Assembly: GCA_024690825.1 (NCBI GenBank)
Contig: JAILOK010000135.1
Coordinates: 1 to 43,860 of the forward strand
Source of the DNA: Lachnospiraceae bacterium
Lineage (GTDB): Bacteria; Bacillota; Clostridia; Lachnospirales; Lachnospiraceae
Direction: 5' to 3'
DNA length: 43,860 bases
Shown here: piece after piece, positions 1 to 6,777 of the stretch
Layout: each line of letters begins with the position of its first letter
How positions within the stretch are numbered: the stretch's first letter is position 1
The notes under the pieces: generated by a model
The model's database searches: none
What the model was told of the DNA's origin: nothing
Seen by the model: the letters and a program-made list of their open reading frames with translations, nothing else
Position numbers and translations under genes: made by a program

Positions 1-202
1 CCAGAACAGACTTGAGCACACGATCAAGAACCTCGACAATGTAGTAGAGAATACTACAGCAGCTGAGAGCCAGATCCGTGATACAGATATGGCAACAGAG
101 ATGGTGAGATACTCCAACAACAACATCCTGATGCAGGCAGGACAGTCAATGCTGGCACAGGCAAACCAGTCAAACCAGGGCGTACTCTCACTCCTCGGCT
201 GA
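1..202 (+). CDS. Flagellin, C-terminal fragment (5' end outside window)
   Basis: The reading frame is open from base 2 to a TGA at 200-202 and gives the last 66 residues of a flagellin. The end is the classic D0 helix: it contains [15 protein letters not shown] and closes with [14 protein letters not shown], the hallmark of flagellin C-termini, which pair with the N-terminal helix to form the filament core. The protein is exported by the flagellar type III system and polymerised outside the cell. A strong terminator follows 35 bases after the stop, so this is the last gene of its transcript. The upstream part, including the variable surface domain, is not in the window, so size and copy number cannot be judged. 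Confidence 0.95.
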   Translation, partial: QNRLEHTIKNLDNVVENTTAAESQIRDTDMATEMVRYSNNNILMQAGQSMLAQANQSNQGVLSLLG

Positions 203-236
203 TAAAGATCATAAATATAAACCAAACCTATATATT

Positions 237-266
237 AAGAGGACCGGCAGATGCCGGTCCTCTTTT
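237..266 (+). terminator. Rho-independent terminator of flagellin
   Basis: A 12-bp perfect stem (AAGAGGACCGGC, 237-248, with its complement at 253-264) and a 4-base loop are followed by a T run. It sits 35 bases past the flagellin stop and also separates it from the convergent gene that ends at 302. Confidence 0.9.
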
Positions 267-301
267 CCGGTTTTTGAGAAGAACTGTTACGGAGTTTTTG
301 C

Positions 302-1348
302 TCAGACTGTTTTACATCTTTCTATCGCATCTTTTGCCGGAGGATAGTCTCCGCATTTATTATAATATGCTGTGGCGGCGGTTTTATCTCCGAGTACTTC
401 CTTTATCACACCGCAGTTATAGTAAGCGAGGAAGGAATTGACACCGCGGACATTGCAGGTTTTCTTTTTTGCGGCGTTTTCAAACTCGGCTATGGCCTCG
501 TCGAAGTGGGCATTGTTCATGAGGATCAGGCCGCAGAGGAAGAGATAGTCCGCAAAACGGGAAAAATCGTCATAGACTCCGAAAAGCGACATTGCTTTTT
601 GCGGTTCTTTGTGATTTAATAATGCGTATCCATAGGTTTCAAGCAGTGATTCCGTATATTCAAGATCCGGGTCCGGATCGAGATTCAGCGCTTTTTCAAA
701 ATATATGACCGCGTTTCCGTAATCCTTTTCCACATAATAGGTTCTTCCGATCTGAAAGCATACATAGGGATCATCGGGTGTTTCGTTTAACATCTTTAGA
801 AGTCCGTCACGGTAGACGGCGCTTTTCCTTAACATTTCACCGGCATTGACATAGCCCGTATGACCGAACACCACATCGACAGGTTCGGTCTCACATTCTT
901 TTCTGTCATTTGGCACCAGCTGTTCGTGCACGCGTCCTTCGTAATGAAACAGTCCGTTTTTAAAGAGACGGTTGAGTCTTTCTTCATTTACGAGCGCCAT
1001 ATCGGAATCGCTGTACTCGTTCTCTCGCAGGATCCGACAGACATTAATACCTTCCTTTGGCTTAAAATCCCATTTTTTCACATATTCGTCGGTATCGATG
1101 ACTATGATCCAGTCCCCTTTTGCGGCCTCAAGGCTTATATTTCTGGCCTCGCTGTAATCTCCGGTCCATTCAAAGTAAATGACATCGGCGTCAAACTCCT
1201 CAAGGAGGATATCGGTTTCATCCTTTGTCTCACTCATGGGTGAAGTGACGGCAACGATCCGGGATACATGGTCTTTTATGGAGGCAAGACACCTCTTCAG
1301 GTCTTTTTCCTCACCTCTTTTTATTATCATGGCTGCTGTAATATTCAT
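302..1348 (-). CDS. GT2 glycosyltransferase with C-terminal TPR repeats
   Basis: A 348-residue protein. Residues 1-180 are a short GT-A fold of the SunS-like/TPR-GT2 type: an opening beta strand (NITAAMIIKRGEE), the signature WTGDYSEARNISLEAAKGDW before the metal-binding motif D85-T-D87-E, and a central HEQL segment. Residues from about 190 to 340 form helical tetratricopeptide-like repeats (YVCFQIGRTYYVEKDYGNAV, FDEAIAEFENAAKK). Such enzymes transfer a nucleotide sugar to a protein, and the TPR part often recognises the acceptor. Its place next to flagellin, converging on it, makes flagellin glycosylation a reasonable guess but not shown. The start is the ATG at 1346-1348. It has no ribosome binding site, and an extended -10 box lies 6 bases upstream, so a leaderless transcript is predicted. 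A second in-frame ATG at residue 7 also lacks a ribosome site. Confidence 0.85.
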   Translation of the reverse strand: MNITAAMIIKRGEEKDLKRCLASIKDHVSRIVAVTSPMSETKDETDILLEEFDADVIYFEWTGDYSEARNISLEAAKGDWIIVIDTDEYVKKWDFKPKEGINVCRILRENEYSDSDMALVNEERLNRLFKNGLFHYEGRVHEQLVPNDRKECETEPVDVVFGHTGYVNAGEMLRKSAVYRDGLLKMLNETPDDPYVCFQIGRTYYVEKDYGNAVIYFEKALNLDPDPDLEYTESLLETYGYALLNHKEPQKAMSLFGVYDDFSRFADYLFLCGLILMNNAHFDEAIAEFENAAKKKTCNVRGVNSFLAYYNCGVIKEVLGDKTAATAYYNKCGDYPPAKDAIERCKTV

Positions 1349-1354
1349 GAAAGG

Positions 1355-1363
1355 AGTATAGCA
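1355..1363 (-). promoter_or_regulatory. Extended -10 promoter directly before the GT2-TPR gene
   Basis: On the minus strand TGCTATACT (TG-n plus TATACT at 1355-1360) ends 6 bases before the ATG at 1348. No good -35 is visible, which suits an extended -10. Transcription would start at about the A of the start codon. The same bases on the plus strand are the AAAGGAG ribosome site of the gene starting at 1366. Confidence 0.5.
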
Positions 1364-1365
1364 TA

Positions 1366-2079
1366 ATGAAAAAGATTATCATAGCCGGAGGCGGTGATGA
1401 TGAAATGATAAGCGGTTTTGCGGATGCTTTTGTGGCAGCTTCGGTCAGTGTTGAGATCTGTGAAAAGAAGGAACTTAAGGCTCTTATTATCAAAAGCTGT
1501 GCTGACGGTGTGTTATGCTCCGGATTTGATGAAGGAGTCGCAAAGATCTGTAAAGATCTGAATATGATGTGCATATTTTTAGTTGTGTCTTTTCCGGCAC
1601 CTGAGCTTTTTTCTCCTGCGCTCTTTTTTGAAAATAACCGGATTTTTATTGCGGATGATGATATGTATGAGATCCTTTGCAAAACCGGTCATCCGCGTAT
1701 TTATTATGCAGAGGCTGCATCGGAGTTTAAGGTTATTTCATGTGATATCAAAACGGCAGGAGCGAAAGCGGAGAAGATCATGCTGCATCTTGAAAATGAT
1801 GAATTAAAGTTCCTGCAGGGGCTGCTTAAGGCGCAGGAGGTATTTCCTGAAAAGAATATCCTCTTCAGGGCTTTGGGAGATGATCTTGTCATCAAGATGT
1901 ATCAATATGCCGGTCTTTCCGACAGAGATGTTTTGCTTAAAAAAAGATATGTCATTTCCGGGTGTATTTTCAGACCTTTGGTCACAAAATCCGTGCTCAG
2001 CGGGGGAACAGCGGACAGAAGGGAGAAGGATTTTGACTCTGTGGTTAAAGAAATTTTGAAAAACTGCTGTGATTTTTGA
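1366..2079 (+). CDS. DUF3880-like protein, probably glycosyltransferase-related
   Basis: A 237-residue soluble protein. The first 130 residues resemble the Rossmann-like DUF3880 domain found at the N-terminus of CgeB/GT-B type glycosyltransferases: MKKIIIAGGGDDEMI opening, then CSGFDEGVAKICKDLNMMCIF and a segment around residues 110-130 (YEILCKTGHPRIYYAEAASE) that resembles the region where these proteins name the addressee residue. The usual catalytic GT-B C-terminal half is absent; residues 140-237 are helical and not recognised. Genes of this kind often sit near flagellin in Lachnospiraceae, so a role in flagellar glycosylation or surface assembly is possible, by inference only. The start is the ATG at 1366 with AAAGGAG at 1350-1356. 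The stop codon is embedded in the trpB promoter. Confidence 0.55.
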   Translation: MKKIIIAGGGDDEMISGFADAFVAASVSVEICEKKELKALIIKSCADGVLCSGFDEGVAKICKDLNMMCIFLVVSFPAPELFSPALFFENNRIFIADDDMYEILCKTGHPRIYYAEAASEFKVISCDIKTAGAKAEKIMLHLENDELKFLQGLLKAQEVFPEKNILFRALGDDLVIKMYQYAGLSDRDVLLKKRYVISGCIFRPLVTKSVLSGGTADRREKDFDSVVKEILKNCCDF

Positions 2080-2104
2080 TTTTTGACGCTTTCGTGTGTA
2101 TAAT
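2076..2104 (+). promoter_or_regulatory. Sigma-A type promoter of the trpB operon
   Basis: TTGATT at 2076-2081, a 17-base spacer and a perfect TATAAT at 2099-2104. The -35 box overlaps the TGA of the previous gene. The expected start of transcription is near 2111, which rules out the upstream in-frame ATG at 2096 and supports translation from 2156. Confidence 0.7.
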
Positions 2105-2155
2105 ATACGGGTAATTTTTTGTAGTATCGGCTGTAGGGCCGGAAAGGAAAGTTTT

Positions 2156-3541
2156 ATGTCTAAGAACGAGATACCTTACAAAATATACTTGAAGGAGGAT
2201 GAGATACCCGAAAGCTGGTACAATGTGCGCGCGGATATGAAGAAAAAGCCTGCGCCGCTTATTCATCCCGGTACACACAAGCCTTTGTCGGTCGAGGAAA
2301 TGGAGCCGATCTTCTGCCGCGAGCTTTGCGAGCAGGAGCTTGATAATGATACAAGGCTCGTACCGATCCCGCAGGAAATAAAGGATTTTTACAGGATGTA
2401 CCGTCCGTCACCCGTAGTGCGCGCATACTGCCTGGAGAAGGCGCTTGATACGCCGGCTCATATTTATTATAAGTTTGAAGGCAATAATACGAGCGGAAGC
2501 CACAAGTTAAATTCCGCCATAGCGCAGGCTTATTATGCAAAGAAGCAGGGACTCAAGGGTGTTACCACCGAGACGGGAGCAGGACAGTGGGGCACGGCTC
2601 TTTCAATGGCCTGTGCTTATCTGGGTCTTGACTGCAAGGTGTTCATGGTAAAAGTATCCTATGAACAGAAACCTTTCCGCAGGGAGGTCATGAGGACCTA
2701 CGGAGCAAGCGTTACTCCTTCGCCTTCGGAGACTACCGAGATCGGAAAGAAGATCCTTTCGGAATTCCCCGGAACCACCGGCAGCCTGGGCTGCGCGATC
2801 TCTGAAGCTGTTGAAGTCGCGACAAAGACGGAAGGCTACAGATATGTTCTCGGAAGCGTGCTGAACCAGGTGCTTTTACATCAGTCAGTTATAGGCGTGG
2901 AGGCAAAGGCTGCGCTTGATAAATATGATATCGTTCCCGATGTGATAATCGGATGCGCCGGCGGCGGTTCAAACTTAGGCGGTCTCATCTCGCCGTTTAT
3001 GGGAGAAAAGCTTCGCGGTGAGAAGGATTATGAGATCGTAGCGGTTGAGCCTGCGTCATGTCCGAGCTTTACAAGAGGAAAATTTGTATATGACTTCTGT
3101 GATACAGGTCATGTTACGCCGCTTGCAAAGATGTATACGCTGGGTTCGGAATTCATTCCGAGCGCGAACCATGCGGGAGGACTTCGTTTCCACGGCATGA
3201 GCCCCGTGCTTTCACAGCTTTATCACGACGGATACATGAAGGCTGTCACCGCGGAACAGACAGAGGTGTTCAAGGCGGCTACACAGTTTGCAAGGACCGA
3301 GGGCATCCTTCCGGCTCCCGAAAGCAGCCATGCGATCAAAGCGGCGATCGATGAGGCAATGAAGTGCAAGGAAACCGGAGAGGAGAAGAACATTCTCTTT
3401 GGTCTGACAGGAACGGGATACTTTGATCTCGTGGCATATCAGAATTTCAACGACGGCAAGATGTCGGATTATATCCCCACAGATGAGGATCTGGAGGAGG
3501 GATTTTCAAAGATCCCGGACACGAGTGATGTACAGTTTTGA
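2156..3541 (+). CDS. trpB: TrpB2-type tryptophan synthase beta-like PLP enzyme
   Basis: A 461-residue fold-type II PLP enzyme of the TrpB2/TrpB-like family, which is longer than classical TrpB (about 400). The PLP lysine is K117 in NTSGSHKLNSA, followed by the TETGAGQWG loop and a glycine-rich phosphate-binding loop (GCAGGGSNLGG). It would join indole and serine to give tryptophan, or act as an indole-salvage enzyme. No trpA or other trp gene is near, which fits the stand-alone TrpB2 class. I chose ATG 2156 because GGAAAGGAAAG lies just upstream and because the longer in-frame start at 2096 precedes the predicted transcript start. The last 14 bases overlap the next gene, so the five genes to 6521 are probably one operon. 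Confidence 0.92.
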   Translation: MSKNEIPYKIYLKEDEIPESWYNVRADMKKKPAPLIHPGTHKPLSVEEMEPIFCRELCEQELDNDTRLVPIPQEIKDFYRMYRPSPVVRAYCLEKALDTPAHIYYKFEGNNTSGSHKLNSAIAQAYYAKKQGLKGVTTETGAGQWGTALSMACAYLGLDCKVFMVKVSYEQKPFRREVMRTYGASVTPSPSETTEIGKKILSEFPGTTGSLGCAISEAVEVATKTEGYRYVLGSVLNQVLLHQSVIGVEAKAALDKYDIVPDVIIGCAGGGSNLGGLISPFMGEKLRGEKDYEIVAVEPASCPSFTRGKFVYDFCDTGHVTPLAKMYTLGSEFIPSANHAGGLRFHGMSPVLSQLYHDGYMKAVTAEQTEVFKAATQFARTEGILPAPESSHAIKAAIDEAMKCKETGEEKNILFGLTGTGYFDLVAYQNFNDGKMSDYIPTDEDLEEGFSKIPDTSDVQF

Positions 3542-4244
3542 AGGCAGGGTAAGATACAGCGAGACTGATGAAAATGAAAAGCTGAGTCTTATTGCAATCC
3601 TTAATTATTTTCAGGACTGTTCCACCTTTCACGGCGAGGATGCCGGAGTGGGATATGATGTCGTTAAGAAATCGGGGTGTTTCTGGGTTCTGAATTACTG
3701 GCAGATAGATGTGTACAGATATCCCGCACTCTGCGAAAAGATCACTGTAGGAACATCTCCTTACGAATGTAAGGGCTTTTTGGGATTCAGAAATTTTTTC
3801 ATGGATGACAGTGAGGGAAAACGGGCAGCCATGGGAAATTCTTTGTGGACATATCTGAATGTAAAGACCGGAAAGCCTGAGCATGTCCCCAAACAGCTGG
3901 TAGAGGCCTACGGTGACCTTTTGAAGATGGACATGGAATATGAACCGCGCAAGATAAGGGTCCCCGATGGTGTAAAAAGATATTGTCCGGATTCTTTTGA
4001 AGTTAAGAGACAGCATCTTGACGCAAACAATCATGTGAACAACGGACAATATGTGCAGATGGCGCTTGACTATGTGAAAAAAGGGTTTAAGGTTGACCGG
4101 ATGAGGGCGGAATACAAAAAGCCGGCATATTTGGGCGATGCCATGTATCCCGTGGTTTATGAAGGTGACCGGTACTGCGCCGTTTCACTGTGTGACAGCG
4201 AAGAAAAAGAGTATGCTCTGGTGGAATTCAAATGCTTGAATTAG
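3528..4244 (+). CDS. Acyl-ACP thioesterase (FatA/FatB-like)
   Basis: A 238-residue protein made of two hotdog folds, as in acyl-ACP thioesterases. The N-terminal hotdog begins MYSFEGRVRYSETDENEKLS and includes ILNYFQDCSTFHGEDAGVGYD. The second has DANNHVNNGQYVQMA, which holds the Asn and His expected in the active site, and ends with a VVYEGD strand. It releases free fatty acids from acyl carrier protein in the cytoplasm. The start at 3528 lies inside the end of trpB (14-base overlap) and begins the hotdog fold exactly. The ribosome site is weak, so translational coupling to trpB is likely. Its stop overlaps the next gene by 13 bases. Confidence 0.88.
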   Translation: MYSFEGRVRYSETDENEKLSLIAILNYFQDCSTFHGEDAGVGYDVVKKSGCFWVLNYWQIDVYRYPALCEKITVGTSPYECKGFLGFRNFFMDDSEGKRAAMGNSLWTYLNVKTGKPEHVPKQLVEAYGDLLKMDMEYEPRKIRVPDGVKRYCPDSFEVKRQHLDANNHVNNGQYVQMALDYVKKGFKVDRMRAEYKKPAYLGDAMYPVVYEGDRYCAVSLCDSEEKEYALVEFKCLN

Positions 4245-4864
4245 GCAGGATACAAAAGCTTATCATAATAAAGAAGACCGAGTTCGGAGTCTATCTGGGT
4301 GAAAACCGGGATAGTGACGAGCGAGTGCTCCTTCCCAAAAAACAGGTGCCAAAAGGTGCTGCAGCCGGAGACGAGGTTACGGTTTTTCTTTACAGGGATT
4401 CAAAGGACAGGCTTATAGCCACCACAAAGAGACCCTATATAACCATTGATGAACCGGCTGTGCTTGAAGTAAAGGAAATAACCGGCATCGGCGCTTTTCT
4501 TGATATGGGGCTTGAAAGGGACCTGCTCCTTCCATATCATGAGATGAAAAGGGATACGAAGGAACATGACAGGATCCCGGTAAAGATGTATACGGACAAG
4601 AGCGGCAGGCTTGCTGCCACGCAATGGGTAAAGACCGAAAATGAAGCGCTTTTCAGGGTTGAGCAGGATGCAAAACATATTTTACGGCTTCTGAAAGAAA
4701 AGGGCGGAAGGCTGCCTGTAGGTGACAGGTCGGATGCGGATGCCATCAAAAGAGAGTGCAATCTGAGCCGGAATGCATTTAAAAAGGGAGCCGGCCACCT
4801 GCTTAAGGAAGGGCTGGTCGAAATATATGATGACAGCATTGAAATGAAGGAGGTATCTGAATGA
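4232..4864 (+). CDS. CvfB-like S1 RNA-binding protein, short form
   Basis: A 210-residue protein related to CvfB/YitL. Two S1-type beta barrels are visible: residues 1-65 (LGRIQKLIIIKKTEFGVYLG) and about 66-130 (VLEVKEITGIGAFLDMGLERDLLLPYHEM). A winged-helix-like end follows (LPVGDRSDADAIKRECNLSRNAFKKGAGHLLKEG). CvfB proteins of Staphylococcus and Bacillus are about 280-300 residues with three S1 modules; here one module appears to be missing. The family binds RNA and affects regulation of virulence or metabolism. It overlaps the thioesterase by 13 bases and the RidA gene by 4 (ATGA), so the three are translationally coupled. Confidence 0.82.
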   Translation: MLELGRIQKLIIIKKTEFGVYLGENRDSDERVLLPKKQVPKGAAAGDEVTVFLYRDSKDRLIATTKRPYITIDEPAVLEVKEITGIGAFLDMGLERDLLLPYHEMKRDTKEHDRIPVKMYTDKSGRLAATQWVKTENEALFRVEQDAKHILRLLKEKGGRLPVGDRSDADAIKRECNLSRNAFKKGAGHLLKEGLVEIYDDSIEMKEVSE

Positions 4865-5574
4865 AGAGACTGAACTCAAAGGGAGCGCCCGAGGCGATAG
4901 GCCCTTATTCACAGGCAATCTATACCGGAAAGCTGATCTATACTTCCGGGATCATACCGATAGTTCCCGAAACCGGAATGATAGCGGGAGCAACGATCGA
5001 ATCCCAGACGGAGCAGGTTTTGAAGAATCTTTCAAATCTCCTGAAGGATAACGGAAGTTCGCTGAAAAAAGTTGTAAAGACAACGCTCTTCATCAGGGAC
5101 ATGAGGGATTTTAAGCGAGTCAATGATGTTTATGCCACATTCTTTTCCGAACCCTATCCCGCAAGGAGCTGTGTGGAGGTTTCAAGACTTCCAAAAGATG
5201 TGAAGATAGAAATGGAAGCCATTGCTGAGAAGGCTGAAAGCTCATCCGATAAAGAGGAACCTGCAGAAAAGAAGCCTGCAGCAAAAAAGACTGCGGCTGC
5301 ATCAAAAAAGGCGGCGCCGGTAAAGAAGACTGTCAAAGCCAAGAAGGCGGAGGACCAGCCTGAGATCTCACAGATACCCGTGGTGGAGGTTTCAACCGAT
5401 CCCGAGCCGGTACCGGAGGAAATAAAGATCGACGAACCAAAGACCGGAGAGACTGCAGCAGAAGAAAAGAAGACTGCGGCGAAAAAGAAACCTGCAGCCG
5501 AAAAAAAGAAACCGGCCGCAAAAAAGACAGCAGCAAAGAAAAAAGCGGCAGAGACAAAAGACAGCGCTGAGTGA
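4861..5574 (+). CDS. RidA family deaminase with a histone-like Lys/Ala/Pro tail
   Basis: A 237-residue protein, about twice the family length of about 125. Residues 1-124 are a full RidA/YjgF domain (APEAIGPYSQA, TSGIIPIVPETG, PARSCVEVSRLPKDVKIEMEA) with the carboxylate-binding arginine R102 and E117 in place, so hydrolysis of reactive enamine/imine intermediates such as 2-aminoacrylate is expected. Residues 125-237 are disordered and low in complexity: a Lys/Ala/Pro cluster (131-165), an acidic Pro-rich spacer (166-195) and a second Lys/Ala/Pro cluster (about 197-232) with repeats of the form KKPAAKKTAAKKK. Such tails resemble histone H1-like nucleic-acid-binding ends. ATGA overlap with the previous gene; its stop overlaps the next start. 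Confidence 0.85.
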   Translation: MKRLNSKGAPEAIGPYSQAIYTGKLIYTSGIIPIVPETGMIAGATIESQTEQVLKNLSNLLKDNGSSLKKVVKTTLFIRDMRDFKRVNDVYATFFSEPYPARSCVEVSRLPKDVKIEMEAIAEKAESSSDKEEPAEKKPAAKKTAAASKKAAPVKKTVKAKKAEDQPEISQIPVVEVSTDPEPVPEEIKIDEPKTGETAAEEKKTAAKKKPAAEKKKPAAKKTAAKKKAAETKDSAE

Positions 5575-6521
5575 AGGAAATGAATGAAAAAAGAGTAAAC
5601 AGGACGGGTTGGCTGTATCTGGTGATCATTGAGCTGTTTATTTTGGCTAATATAGTCCGGCTCCTGTTGGGTGAACGGGGAGAGATGAACATTTTTCCGG
5701 ATATTCTGTTAAGCCAGGGAATGATCATCCTTCCCGTGATCATTTACTGCATAATAACGCGGACAGGGCTTAAGGATCTGTTTTCCTTCAGGGTGGTAAG
5801 GATACCCACACTTTTCCTGACGGTTCTGTATATCATAATGTGGTATCCGCTGATCGCGGCCTGTAACGCGTTTACGATGCTCTTTACGGAAAATACGGCC
5901 ATGGAGATGTCACAGAGTTTTGAAGGCGTAAATCCGTTTCTGATATGGCTTATCGTAGGTGTGGCAGGTCCGCTCATGGAGGAACTTGCCTTCAGGGGAG
6001 TGATCCTTTCCGGACTGAAAAAAAGCGGGAGAATACTTGCATCTGTGGTGCTTCAGGCCCTGATGTTCGGTGTGCTGCATCTGAATCTCAATCAGATGTC
6101 CTATGCCATAGTGCTGGGGATCGCATTCGGACTGGCAGTCAGCGCCACGGAAAGCGTATGGTGCGGTTTTGTGGGGCATATGCTGATCAATTCGGTAAGC
6201 GTCATTGCAATGCAGGTTATGAGCCGCCTGCCGGGTGATCTGATGGAGGAAAGCATGGGAGCTTTTTCGGATCCGGTTGCAATGGGACAGATCGCTTCCG
6301 TGATCCCGGTCCTTTTTCTGGCCGGACTGGTTTCGGCCGGTTTATCGATGTTCCTGTTAAAGGCCATGTCTTCAATTGAGGGCAGAGGAGAGATTTTTGG
6401 GCGTATGCCTGCGGGACGGAAGTTTGAAGGCGCAAAGATAAGGGTTTTCACGCTGCCGGCGGTTCTGGGCCTTTTGCTGGGGGTTGTTTTTATAGCCATA
6501 CAGCTTTTGATAAGATTTTGA
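5571..6521 (+). CDS. CPBP family intramembrane metalloprotease
   Basis: A 316-residue membrane protein with about eight hydrophobic segments. It carries the three CPBP (CAAX protease/Abi, PF02517) motifs: E137-E138-xxx-R142 (MEELAFRG), F166xxxH170 (FGVLHLN) and H203 (GHMLINS), all in membrane segments. Bacterial members are glutamate-type intramembrane proteases or bacteriocin-immunity proteins; the substrate is unknown. The start is uncertain. GTG at 5571 overlaps the RidA stop (GTGA); ATG at 5580 is possible but its GAAGGA is too close. It is the last gene of the 2156-6521 operon, and no plus-strand terminator with a T run is visible after it. Confidence 0.85.
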   Translation: MKEMNEKRVNRTGWLYLVIIELFILANIVRLLLGERGEMNIFPDILLSQGMIILPVIIYCIITRTGLKDLFSFRVVRIPTLFLTVLYIIMWYPLIAACNAFTMLFTENTAMEMSQSFEGVNPFLIWLIVGVAGPLMEELAFRGVILSGLKKSGRILASVVLQALMFGVLHLNLNQMSYAIVLGIAFGLAVSATESVWCGFVGHMLINSVSVIAMQVMSRLPGDLMEESMGAFSDPVAMGQIASVIPVLFLAGLVSAGLSMFLLKAMSSIEGRGEIFGRMPAGRKFEGAKIRVFTLPAVLGLLLGVVFIAIQLLIRF

Positions 6522-6532
6522 TCATACCGATG

Positions 6533-6568
6533 GTAAAAAAAGAAGCCTGCATCTTTCGATGCAGGCTT
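6533..6568 (-). terminator. Rho-independent terminator after yjfB
   Basis: An 11-bp perfect stem (AAGCCTGCATC at 6543-6553 with 6558-6568). Reading on the minus strand it is followed by a T-rich run (complement of the A run at 6535-6541), so it ends the minus-strand GT39-yjfB transcript. On the plus strand the T tract is missing. Confidence 0.85.
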
Positions 6569-6580
6569 CGTAACATGTTT

Positions 6581-6772
6581 TCAGGCGGAAACGTCAATGT
6601 TTGATCCCACGCCGGGATTAACTGACAGTTCCATCATTTTCACCATCTCTGCTCCGGCCTTCCTCTGTGTGTCAAGCTCTTTTGAAAGCATTGCAACACC
6701 AACTTTTGAAGGAGCCGAAATACCTTTCAGGTTTGTTACCAGGGATGCTGAAATAGGAGAAATACCATCCAT
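6581..6772 (-). CDS. YjfB family putative motility protein
   Basis: A 63-residue protein of the YjfB family (PF14070, putative motility protein). Typical features are a small N-terminal helix followed by VGVAMLSKELDTQRKAGAEM and a Met-rich MVKMME segment. The Bacillus member belongs to the sigma-D motility regulon, but the biochemical role is unknown. A perfect AGGAGGT lies 7-8 bases before the ATG. It starts 5 bases after the end of the GT39 gene, so it is cotranscribed with it, and a terminator follows. The linkage of a motility protein with a membrane glycosyltransferase is notable. Confidence 0.85.
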   Translation of the reverse strand: MDGISPISASLVTNLKGISAPSKVGVAMLSKELDTQRKAGAEMVKMMELSVNPGVGSNIDVSA

Positions 6773-6777
6773 AATAA

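Noticed and set aside
860-1243. Open frames of 60-130 codons on the plus strand inside the GT2-TPR gene
   Set aside because: They are antisense readings of a well-supported protein, without ribosome sites or family features.
2096-2155. Upstream in-frame start of trpB giving a 481-residue protein
   Set aside because: It lies before the predicted transcription start (near 2111), has no ribosome site and adds 20 residues with no family match.
2105-2155. T-box or tryptophan leader before trpB
   Set aside because: The leader is only about 45 bases, without a Trp-rich frame or stem-terminator.
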